Source: Stramonita haemastoma (taxonomy: Eukaryota; Mollusca; Gastropoda; Neogastropoda; Muricidae). Taken from it: a stretch of DNA of 10,000 nt. Of this stretch, positions 1-6,900 are shown in pieces. Under the pieces are notes generated by a model, which was not told the DNA's origin, did no database searches, and saw only the letters and a list, made by a program, of their open reading frames with translations. Position 1 is the stretch's first letter, and every line of letters starts with the position of its first letter. A program made the translations under genes and the position numbers. The stretch spans positions 33,500,350-33,510,349 of the forward strand of contig CM060334.1 of NCBI GenBank assembly GCA_030674155.1, read 5' to 3'.

Positions 1-138
1 CTGGGGGAAATGGGAGTCGGCATTGATGTTAACTCCCATGGTAAAATCCCCTCAAAGGAGAATCTCGGTGGTGGCTTGAACCCAGGGCTGTCAGATTGCG
101 AGTTCAACGCTCTAACCACTTGGCTATCCTGCCTCCCC
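1..138 (-). repeat. tRNA-derived SINE, head and body, cut by window start
   Basis: Read on the minus strand, this begins with a tRNA-like head. It contains an A box (TAGCCAAGTGG, complement of 116-126) followed by a B box (GGGTTCAAGCC, complement of 73-83). The spacing is about 33 bases, as in an RNA polymerase III internal promoter. The body after the B box (positions 1-72) does not fold on as a tRNA, so this is a SINE and not a tRNA gene. The 3' end lies outside the window. It differs in sequence from the other two SINE types here. Assignment to a tRNA-SINE class is well supported by the two boxes; the family name is not known to me. Confidence 0.72.
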
Positions 139-199
139 CGTATTGTGTGTGTGATTATCAATGAACGTATTGGTGGTGATATGGACGTAGCGATGCAGG

Positions 200-470
200 T
201 TGCAAAGTAATGTCATGTGTTGTGTTGTCTCGTATTTGAGAGGCTGCATTGTTTGTATTGTATTGTGTTGTATTATGTTGACTTGGTGCTATAAACAACA
301 AGATTGGATTGAACTGGTTGTTTTGCAGTGTACTGCATTGTATTGTACTGAATTGTGTTGTTTGTGTATTTTAACTGTATTGCATTGTGTTGTATTGTAC
401 TGTATTGTCTTGTATTTACTGTATTGTATCTGTACTGCTGTACTATCCTGTATTTACTGCATTTTGTTAT
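200..470. repeat. TATTG/TGTATTG low-complexity tract
   Basis: An irregular T-rich tract is built from TATTG, TACTG and TGTATTG words without strict phase. It probably represents a decayed pentanucleotide-type microsatellite. Both strands show open frames of 65-97 codons, but these are made of the repeat words (cysteine/leucine/tyrosine-rich on one strand, asparagine/glutamine/tyrosine-rich on the other) and carry no protein signal. Confidence 0.7.
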
Positions 471-894
471 CACAACAAAATTCTTCCACATAAAAAATCC
501 AGAATTTTTTTTCTCTGTCTCTGTCCGTCAGTCTGCTTTTTTTTTTTAAGCGAATTATGATCCCCGAAGTCAGAATGCGGCTAGCTACCCTAATGATAGG
601 TACAAAAACAACGGCAGCATAGGAAAAATCTCGCTAGTGGTAATGAACCTTGGAGCTCTAGCCGAGGAACGAAAAAAACAGCCGCCGCCCCCCCCCCCCC
701 CTTATTTTGAAACGAGTTGATACAAGAGGCACTTTTTGTTGGAACAGCTAAAATCTTGCGTGTCAGCTGAAGAGGTTTTCACTTTGGCCTTTACTTTGTA
801 AACACCCCCACCCCACCCTTCCCCCCCCTATTCCACCCCACCGTTTTAAAGAGCAAGAGGGATCTTTAAACAGAAAATATAATGTAATTCAAAG
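471..894. other. Intergenic stretch without recognisable gene
   Basis: No gene or mobile element is recognised here. The stretch holds a T run (about 537-547), an uninterrupted C run (688-701) preceded by GCCGCC, and a C-rich patch around 805-842. These homopolymers are prone to length error in sequencing and assembly. Confidence 0.5.
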
Positions 895-1195
895 AGAGAA
901 GGTGGCAGGACACCTGCCTAACAAGTAAAGCCATGAAGTTCTGAGTTCGAGTCCCAGTCTTTGCCCTTTCTTCCACAGTTTGATGAGAAAATCACACTTC
1001 ACACAGAAAATCTTCCTCTCACCTTAAAAACCCGTTGCGCCTTTCGGAAGAGTGGGCCATTTCGTGCCGGTGGAAACAGATGACAACTGGCTGTCCTCTT
1101 TCGGGCTAGGGAAGGTAAAGCTGCGAGGGAGGGAGAGAGGAAATGGGCGCCACCCTCAAAATGCTGGCCCCTGGAAAAGTGACTTCACGGATAAT
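895..1195 (+). repeat. Decayed tRNA-derived SINE, copy 1
   Basis: A good B box (AGTTCGAGTCC, 944-954) sits about 40 bases after a weak A-box-like start (GGTGGCAGGACACC, 901-914). This is the pattern of a SINE head whose A box has decayed. Part of the body, 1027-1084, is clearly related to 5494-5552: both carry a pyrimidine-rich TTTCG/TTTTCG segment, then GGCCAT, TGCCGGTGG and AACAGATGAC in the same order and spacing. That second occurrence shows the segment is a dispersed repeat. The 3' boundary is uncertain; I placed it where recognisable body sequence fades. Confidence 0.55.
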
Positions 1196-1700
1196 AATTA
1201 TCTACTTTTTTTTTCACCTGTCTGCGAGAAAATCTTACTCATTCCAGGAAAAAAAAATATAGAGTTTATGATATATCTAAGCCTTTTCAATGATAAGAAA
1301 AAGGACACATTTTCCCTACCCCCCAAAAAAACTGTGGTGACGTCATACTTAACGCGACTTGGAAAAGGAGGGAACATACTTCTGATAATCTAGATACCCT
1401 CATCATAGGACAGGGGCGGTAATTTGGTTTTCAAATTGCATACATGTGCAAGTTTGCAAAAGAACAGATGATTATTTCAGAATGACACGTGTGTTTACAT
1501 CACGAGCACACTGAATATTTACAAAACACACAAAGACATACTGTCCGTAAGGTCTGGCTGGATAAGCCATGCATGTATAATTATCCAGAGTATTGAGAAA
1601 CCAAAATTTATCTTTACAATAAAAAAAAAAACACAGGGAAGTATTGTTGCCACAGAGGCTAATTACACAAAACATCTTTAGACACACCTGTCATTTTTTT

Positions 1701-1703
<3 letters not shown>
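1196..1703. other. Unclassified AT-rich stretch
   Basis: I see no gene, RNA or recognisable element. It contains several A runs (for example 1250-1257 and 1620-1632), a C run followed by an A run at about 1319-1330, and one perfect TGACGTCA octamer at 1338-1345. The open frames (up to 113 codons) have no family resemblance and biased, low-information composition. Confidence 0.45.
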
Positions 1704-1780
<77 letters not shown>

Positions 1781-1797
1781 TTGTGTGTGGTGTGTGT
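1704..1797. repeat. (TG)n microsatellite
   Basis: An uninterrupted TG run covers 1704-1779 (38 repeats), then imperfect TG-rich sequence continues to 1797. The length suggests a highly mutable locus. Alternating purine-pyrimidine DNA of this length can adopt left-handed helix under supercoiling. Confidence 0.97.
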
Positions 1798-1858
1798 TAG
1801 GGTTTTAATGTTGTTGGGGTTTTTTTAATTGTTTTTAAGGGGGGCGTTTCGTCGATAT

Positions 1859-1881
1859 GGGCAGGGGGGGAGGGGGGAGGG
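1859..1881 (+). other. Putative G-quadruplex motif
   Basis: Four G runs of 3, 7, 6 and 3 bases are separated by loops of 2, 1 and 1 bases. This fits the standard pattern for an intramolecular G-quadruplex with very short loops, which are the most stable class. It lies about 60 bases after the (TG)n tract. Folding is inferred from pattern only. Confidence 0.6.
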
Positions 1882-1975
1882 ATTTTTTTTCTTATTCTAT
1901 TTGGGGATTTTTTTCGCAAAAGTCTTCACAACCTTTTCAGGGCTCTTCTATTTCCTTTATCGTATCAACTTAAAT

Positions 1976-2162
1976 TCTCTCCTCTCTCTCTTCTCTCTCT
2001 CTGTCTCTCTCTCTCTGCGTCTCTCTCTCTGTCTCTCTCTCTCGTCTCTCTCTCTCTGTTCTCTCTCTGCTCTCTCCTCTATGTCTCTCTCTCGTGTCTC
2101 TGTCTCTGTCTCTGTCTCTCTGTCTCTCGTCTCTCTCTCTCTCTCTCCACACACACACACAC

Positions 2163-2214
<52 letters not shown>
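1976..2214. repeat. Compound microsatellite (CT)n-(CA)n
   Basis: An imperfect CT tract with scattered G interruptions (1976-2147) switches sharply to a CA tract (2148-2214) with one CA-phase break near 2163. Compound dinucleotide loci like this arise by expansion of two adjoining repeats. Open frames of 80-171 codons on both strands (Ser/Leu- or Arg/Glu-rich, then His/Thr or Val/Cys) are artefacts of the repeat. Confidence 0.95.
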
Positions 2215-2217
<3 letters not shown>

Positions 2218-2634
2218 CAAACCACCCCAAAAACACTCTCGAACATCCCCTCCCCCACCCCCCAGACTTCTCAAATCCCCACCACCCTCACCTGCAGGTA
2301 ATACTAACAAAAAAATGTCAAAAACACAGCAGTTAACAACATAGACAGTAACGAGCAGAGAGATCGTCAGTATGGCCTAGCTATCCTACATGCCGGGCCG
2401 GCTGACAACTTTGAATTAAGGGGCCAACAGGTGCAAGTCAATATTGGCTTGTCAAGACGTCAAAAGTAGCCAAGCGGAGATCTCACATTTTTAAGTTTTT
2501 AAAAAAAATGTATGATTTTATTTTTTAAATCTGTGCGGTATGTATTTTGCTTCCTTCGTGATGTTTTGTCAAGTCGAGGTGGCCCAAGGTGGGAAAAGGA
2601 GTTTCTGCGGGGGCGGGGGGCGGTAGAGAGAGAG
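2215..2634. other. Stretch without recognisable gene
   Basis: A and T runs (2490-2530), a C-rich segment just after the CA tract, and a G-rich patch at 2608-2623 with three G runs are all that stands out. No coding, RNA or repeat-family signal is recognised. The last few bases (2625-2636) are a short GA tract leading into the LINE remnant. Confidence 0.45.
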
Positions 2635-2755
2635 AGAAAAGAAAGCCAAGCAGAAGGTATTCCAACAAGCCACATCTGCATCAGATGCAAAAAAGACTGC
2701 CACTTTTGCATTGGACTGACCACATTCTCCTCCTCCTTTCCCTCTCCGCTACACT
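2635..2755 (+). pseudogene. LINE ORF2 C-terminal remnant with zinc-knuckle-like motif
   Basis: In one frame this stretch reads RKESQAEGIPTSHICIRCKK followed by DCHFCIGL. The CxxC pair (codons at 2677 and 2686) plus the DCH...IGL block (2695-2718) matches the conserved C-terminal zinc-finger-like motif (CxxC...DCHSRIGLxxH) that ends ORF2 of some non-LTR retrotransposons. Here SR is replaced by FC, and the His and last Cys after IGL are absent because the sequence slides into CT-rich DNA. Bases 2635-2659 are identical to the reverse complement of 5761-5785, at the edge of the larger LINE fragment, which ties the two to one family. No reverse transcriptase precedes it, so it is a dead remnant. 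The family assignment rests on recalled motif form, not a search. Confidence 0.6.
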
Positions 2756-2762
2756 GCCACTC

Positions 2763-3945
2763 CTCCTTTCTCTTCTTTTGACTGCCCTCCTCCAATCTCT
2801 ACACTTGACTGCCCTCCTCCAATCTCTTCACTTGACTGCCCTCCTCCAATCTCTTCACTTGACTGCCCTCCTCCAATCTCTTCACTTGACTGCCCTCCTC
2901 CAATCTCTTCTCTTCTTTGACTGCCCTCCTCCTATCTCTTCACTTGACTGCCCTCCTCCAATCTCTATCTCTTCTTTTGACTGCCCTCCTCCTATCTCTT
3001 CGCTTGACTGCCCTCCTCCAATCTCTTCGCTTGACTGCCCTCCTCCAATCTCTTCACTTGACTGCCCTCCTCCAATCTCTTCGCTTGACTGCCCTCCTCC
3101 TATCTCTTCGCTTGACTGCCCTCCTCCTATCTCTTCGCTTGACTGCCCTCCTCCAATCTCTTCGCTTGACTGCCCTCCTCCAATCTCTTCACTTGACTGC
3201 CCTCCTCCAATCTCTTCACTTGACTGCCCTCCTCCAATCTCTTCACTTGACCGGCCCTCCTCCAATCTCTTCACTTTGACTGCCCTCCTCCAATCTCTTC
3301 ACTTGACTGCCCTCCTCCTATCTCTTCTTTTGACTGCCCTCCTCCTATCTCTTCGCTTGACTGCCCTCCTCCAATCTCTTCGCTTGACTGCCCTCCTCCA
3401 ATCTCTTCGCTTGACTGCCCTCCTCCAATCTCTTCCTTTGACTGCCCTCCTCCAATCTCTTCGCTTGACTGCCCTCCTCCAATCTCTTCACTTGACTGCC
3501 CTCCTCCAATCTCTTCACTTGACTGCCCTCCTCCAATCTCTTCACTTGACTGCCCTCCTCCAATCTTCTTCACTTGACTGCCCTCCTCCAATCTCTTCAC
3601 TTGACTGCCCTCCTCCAATCTCTTCACTTGACTGCCCTCCTCCTAATCTCTTCGCTTTGACTGCCCTCCTCCAATCTCTTCGCTTGACTGCCCTCCTCCA
3701 ATCTCTTCTTTTTGACTGCCCTCCTCCAATCTCTTCTTATTGACTGCCCTCCTCCAATCTCTTCTTTTGACTGCCCTCCTCCAATCTCTTCACTTGACTG
3801 CCCTCCTCCAATCTCTTCACTTGACTGCCCTCCTCCAATCTCTTCACTTTGACTGCCCTCCTCCAATCTCTTCACTTGACTGCCCTCCTCCAATCTCTTC
3901 ACTTGACTGCCCTCCTCCAATCTCTTCACTTGACTGCCCTCCTCC
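2763..3945. repeat. 27-bp minisatellite, 43 copies
   Basis: The unit begins TTGACTGCCCTCC, continues TCC and ends AATCTCTTCAC, 27 bases in all. I count 43 occurrences of its GCCCTCC core. Units are very similar; recurring variants are TTCAC versus TTCGC at the end, CCTATC versus CCAATC in the middle, and longer TTCTTTTGAC or CTTTGAC junctions that shift phase by 1-4 bases. TTCGC units cluster (about 3000-3180 and 3350-3470), which suggests local duplication of blocks. Because 27 is a multiple of 3 and the unit lacks stops in most frames, it creates long open frames (up to 384 codons, LTALLQSLH or SLDCPPPIS repeats on plus, EEIGGGQSS on minus). Nothing supports their translation. The first array bases grade out of CT-rich DNA following the LINE remnant. 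Confidence 0.97.
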
Positions 3946-3972
3946 GTCCTCCTCTCACTACATCCTCCTGAA

Positions 3973-3993
3973 GGGCATCATCATATGATGCCC
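3973..3993. other. Perfect inverted repeat, 9-bp arms
   Basis: GGGCATCAT and ATGATGCCC flank a 3-base CAT loop. Beyond the arms, TGAAG (3969-3973) and CTTCA (3996-4000) can also pair if a small bulge is allowed, giving a stem of about 13 pairs. It sits 28 bases after the last minisatellite unit. Confidence 0.75.
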
Positions 3994-4046
3994 ATCTTCA
4001 GTTTGCTCACTTCTCTGTCTGAGGAGCATCATTCACCTTTTGCAAG

Positions 4047-4070
4047 ACTCCAGGAAAGAAGGCCTGGAGT
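4047..4070. other. Inverted repeat, 8-bp arms
   Basis: ACTCCAGG (4047-4054) pairs with CCTGGAGT (4063-4070) across an 8-base purine-rich loop. It is the second hairpin in the same 100-base interval. No regulatory role is evident. Confidence 0.65.
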
Positions 4071-4199
4071 TGATTTTTTCAGGCTAAACCCCCATCCGCG
4101 TGGGCCCAGCTTAAGACAGGCTGCCCAGGGAGATGGTCTTTCTGGAGCAAGGCCCTCATCATACCTGCCCCCATCATACTCCCGCTAACTTTCCTTCAC

Positions 4200-4358
4200 T
4201 TTTTTTTTTTTTTTTTTTTTTTTTTAAAGGACATAGTTTTGTCAACTACAAGTGAGACAGTATAAACTCCCACTGAAATTCGAACTCACGCCACACACCA
4301 CACGGGGACATACAGACCACAAGTCCGTCGTCTTATCCAACAGGCTACGGTGCCTGTC
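4200..4358 (-). repeat. tRNA-derived SINE with poly(A) tail
   Basis: On the minus strand the head carries an A box (TAGCCTGTTGG, complement of 4337-4347) and a B box (GAGTTCGAATTTC, complement of 4275-4287). A short body follows, then a pure A tail, seen on plus as T at 4200-4225. The sequence between the boxes is longer than in a tRNA gene (about 50 bases) and there is no mature tRNA 3' half, so this is a retroposed element and not a functional tRNA. It is short and has a long unbroken tail, both suggesting a fairly recent insertion. I could not define a convincing target-site duplication. Confidence 0.72.
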
Positions 4359-4803
4359 TATGAGGTACCTGGAGCTGGGAAATATATATCTGATTTCAGG
4401 CTGAGAAGCATGTAGGATATAGAAAATGCATATTGTGCTACATTGTGTTCTATTTTGACCATAATGATCCTAAAATTGTTGTTTTTCTTATGTTTCTTCT
4501 CTTTTTTTTTTCAATTCATTTTATTTTTTATTGCAATATCCATACTTCCGTAGATTTCTATAAATAAACTGGAAAATCCCAAGACTTATGAACTTTATGT
4601 GAGTAGTCGTCAGTGGGGAGTGGAGAAATCTGTTGCCAAATCTTCAGTTGTTCCCCCACGGTCCGCGGGACTACGGGACAGGTGAAGGTGAAGTCAGTTG
4701 TTCAGTTGATGGGGCAAAATGTAAATATTGTCTAATTTCCTTCATTCCTGTTCATGATGTAATGTATATACTTTGATCATTGGCTTTGTAGATCAGTGTG
4801 AAT
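4359..4803. other. AT-rich stretch without recognisable gene
   Basis: No open frame of note. There is a T-rich patch (4501-4535). A GC-rich island around 4653-4692 includes a GTCC-GCG-GGAC inverted repeat and GGTGAAGGTGAAG, a form of short tail I associate with degenerate LINE 3' ends. The evidence is too thin to call an element. Confidence 0.4.
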
Positions 4804-4925
4804 AATGAATGAATGAATAATCTTTATTTTTTCAAGGGTTACAGAGTAAGCATTACATACTTTTTTTTCATCCGGCCCTTGCCCTGATCAGGGAATAAAG
4901 CTAAGAAACCCCCTCCCTACCCCTA
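4804..4925 (-). mobile_element. LINE 3'-terminal fragment with ATTC tail
   Basis: On the minus strand the sequence runs CCCTGATCAGGG...GTTACCCTTGAAAAAATAAAG and ends in a tandem ATTC tail (plus-strand GAAT units, 4804-4820). An AATAAA signal (complement of 4823-4828) sits just before the tail. A polyadenylation-type signal followed by a short tandem repeat tail is the usual 3' end of CR1/L2-like or related non-LTR elements. Only the terminal 100 or so bases are present, consistent with 5' truncation. The 5' limit is approximate. Confidence 0.5.
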
Positions 4926-4980
4926 CATACCAGCATCGCCACCAACAGCAGTTCAACCAATATTTTAAAAGAAAAATAAA

Positions 4981-5014
4981 TATTATTATTAATTAATTAA
5001 TTAATTAATTAATT

Positions 5015-5086
<72 letters not shown>

Positions 5087-5360
5087 CTTCCTTCTCTGTC
5101 TCTCTCTGAGTCTCCCTCTGTGTGTGTATGTCTCTCTCCCTCTCTCTGTAACTCTCTGTCTCTCTCCCTCTGCCTCTCTCTGTGTCTGTCTCTCTCCCTC
5201 CCTCTCTCGTTCAGTCTCTCTCTACCTCTTTCTTTTACCCCCTCTACCACCCCTCTCTGTCTCTTTTTCTCACACCCTGTACCCCCTCTCCCTCTGTCTG
5301 CCTGTCTGCCTGTCTGCCTGCCTCTCTCTCTCTTCTCTCTCTCTGTCTCTCTTCTCTCTG

Positions 5361-5392
<32 letters not shown>

Positions 5393-5430
5393 CTTCACTA
5401 TCTCTGTCTCTCTCTGAGTTCTCCCTCTGT
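4981..5430. repeat. (AATT)n and long CT-rich tract
   Basis: A short ATT repeat (4981-4990) and (AATT)7 (4991-5018) switch into a pure CT run with one break (5018-5090). CT-rich sequence with TGTC, CCTT and TGCC variants then continues to about 5430. A small CTGC-CTGT patch (5297-5322) is a secondary tetranucleotide repeat. All open frames here (80-124 codons, Ser/Leu- or Arg/Glu-rich) are artefacts. Confidence 0.93.
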
Positions 5431-5431
5431 G

Positions 5432-5660
5432 TGTGTGTCTTTAAACCGAGACCCCGTGTGTGAACGCACGCAGAACATCTTGCGCACACGTTAAATCCTG
5501 TTCCGCTTTTCGTAAGAGGAGGCCATCGTGTGCCGGTGGGAACAGATGACATTTACAAAACTGCATACACACGGGGACTGGATGTAAAAAAGCACAAGAG
5601 TGCTTATTCCATTATCCTCGATATAAAAGAATAAATCAAATCAAATCAATCAAATCAAAT

Positions 5661-5666
<6 letters not shown>
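5432..5666 (+). repeat. SINE/LINE tail, copy 2, with AAATC pentamer tail
   Basis: This element is related to the body of copy 1: 5494-5552 aligns with 1027-1084. It continues past that through CACACGGGGACTGGATG and a GCACAAGAGTGCTTATTCC segment to AATAAATC and a tandem AAATC/AATC tail (5631-5666). The 5' part (AAACCGAGACCCCGTGTG, 5443-5460) resembles the central region of tRNA SINEs I know from molluscs; that is recalled, not searched. No tRNA-like head is visible, so the copy is 5'-truncated or the CT tract has replaced its head. The tail grades directly into the following (CT)n. Confidence 0.6.
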
Positions 5667-5759
<93 letters not shown>

Positions 5760-5760
5760 G
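5666..5760. repeat. (CT)n microsatellite at a SINE-LINE junction
   Basis: A CT run with two small interruptions (near 5695 and 5714) joins the AAATC tail of one element to the truncated edge of another on the opposite strand. Length is about 95 bases. It probably expanded from the short TCTC present at the end of the pentamer tail. Confidence 0.95.
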
Positions 5761-6900
5761 TACCTTCTGCTTGGCTTTCTTTTCTTTTGGCACAATGTCT
5801 TGCAGTCTGTTGCACTTTGTTTCTGGCTGCTCTGAGTGCTTGCAGGGATTTCTCACTAGGGGAGCAGCTTGTATTCGGCAAGGGCAGCACGCTTTGCGTC
5901 AATGACGGGGGACAGCTCGCTCGACTTGGCATCAAACCAGTCATTGTTGTCTTGGCGATCTTTTTCCCAAAGGTTGTCAAGGCTGTTTTCTGAATGGCTT
6001 CCCGGAGGTGGTTCCATTTCTCAGAGGCTGAACAGTGCTGGTGTTCATCAGACACAGCTTCTTTGAGAGACTTGGCAAATTCTCCGACTCTCTCTGGAAG
6101 ATGCATGCTGGTGGTATTGATGCGAGGTTGCCTTTCTGTTTGGAGCTCTGGGTTTCTTTGGATGAAGCCTGATCTTGCGGCAGACCAGAGAGTGGTCAGT
6201 GTCACAGTCTGCACTGTGGTTATGTGCGGATGATTAGCACAGACTTGATGTTGGTACGTCGGATCAGGATCATGTCCAGCTGATGTCAGTGTTTTGATCT
6301 GGAAGTAGGAGTTGGTCATGCAGAGGCCGTTATAGGAGCAGAACTCCCGCAGGCGCTGCCTATTTTCGTTAATCTTGCCAACTCCAAAGTGTCCAAGACA
6401 GGAAGCCATGCGTCATGATCGGCACCCACTCGAGCATTAATTAAGTCTCCCAGGATGACGTCAAGTTCCTTGGGGGGTATTTTCTTGATGACGTTGCTGA
6501 TGTTGGCATAAAACTCGTCCTTTGTTTCTGCAGTGGATGTAAGGGTGGGAGCGTAGGCGCTGACAGAGTGACAAAGCCCTCGGAGGCACGGAGACGGAGT
6601 GTCATCAGGCGTTCGGATCCCTTGTCTCCTGGTTCAACCATCTTCAGTAGGGTGTTCCTGACAGCAAATCCCACTCCATGCTCTCTTCGGTCCTCCGCCT
6701 CTTCCGTGCCAGAAAAAAGTAAAGTCTTTCTCCTTGAGGGTTCCAGTGTCTGCAAAGCGGGTCTCTTGCAGAGCAGCTATGTCCACCCTCAGTCTCAGCA
6801 GCTCGTTGTTGATGACGGCTGACTTTCTTGCATCACTGATGCCTTGGAGGTCTTGGGCAGTCCTGATGACAATATTCGGACGTTCCAGCTTCCAGTTTTA
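5761..6900 (-). pseudogene. LINE ORF2 endonuclease pseudogene with several frame breaks
   Basis: The APE domain is spread over at least three reading frames. The longest open pieces are 5660-6409 and 6441-6755. Visible lesions include a frame change between SWNVR and AALQETR, and a 3-base insertion in the GDFNARVG-type motif (here GDLINARVG). A loss of one base around 6405-6415, just after DHDAW, puts SCLGHFG in a new frame. A short deletion follows NSYFQ (near 6300), with a stop codon where the family usually has Trp before HQLD. The catalytic Glu (QETR) and the His of DHSL are still encoded but not in one frame. Downstream the open frame runs on into (GA)n as Arg-Glu repeats, which are not protein. 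It cannot make an active enzyme. Confidence 0.85.

Larger units (their letters stand above)
3946..4199. other. Unclassified segment after the minisatellite, with two hairpins
   Basis: A 67-codon open frame on plus (3985-4188) covers most of this segment, but I recognise no family. Two inverted repeats stand out, at 3973-3993 and 4047-4070. The segment lies between the array and the poly(T) end of a minus-strand SINE. It could be the 3' untranslated region of the LINE whose C-terminal remnant precedes the array; that is inference from position. Confidence 0.35.

Noticed and set aside
60..138. tRNA gene on the minus strand
   Set aside because: A and B boxes are present, but the sequence after the B box does not complete a T arm and acceptor stem; it continues as a SINE body.
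1338..1345. Perfect TGACGTCA (CRE-type) site
   Set aside because: An eight-base match is weak by itself, and there is no promoter, CpG island or gene nearby to give it meaning.
1052..1393. 113-codon open frame on plus
   Set aside because: Its start overlaps a dispersed SINE segment and the rest runs through A and T runs; no protein family resemblance.
2589..3743. 384-codon open frame with LTALLQSLH and SLDCPPPIS repeats, and matching minus-strand frames
   Set aside because: The 27-base unit is a multiple of three and lacks stops in most frames, so open frames arise on both strands. The plus frame changes register with each unit of odd length, which a selected repeat protein would not tolerate.
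2763..3945. CRISPR array
   Set aside because: Units are directly tandem with no unique spacers, and the setting is eukaryotic.
3985..4188. 67-codon open frame after the minisatellite
   Set aside because: Short, starts inside a palindrome, and shows no recognisable motif; a chance frame or a fragment of untranslated LINE sequence is more likely.
4260..4358. tRNA gene on the minus strand
   Set aside because: Good A and B boxes, but the spacing is too long for a normal tRNA and the element ends in a pure poly(A) tail, so it is a SINE.
5660..5760. Arg/Glu-rich C-terminus of the minus-strand LINE frame
   Set aside because: It is read-through into (GA)n, not part of the protein.
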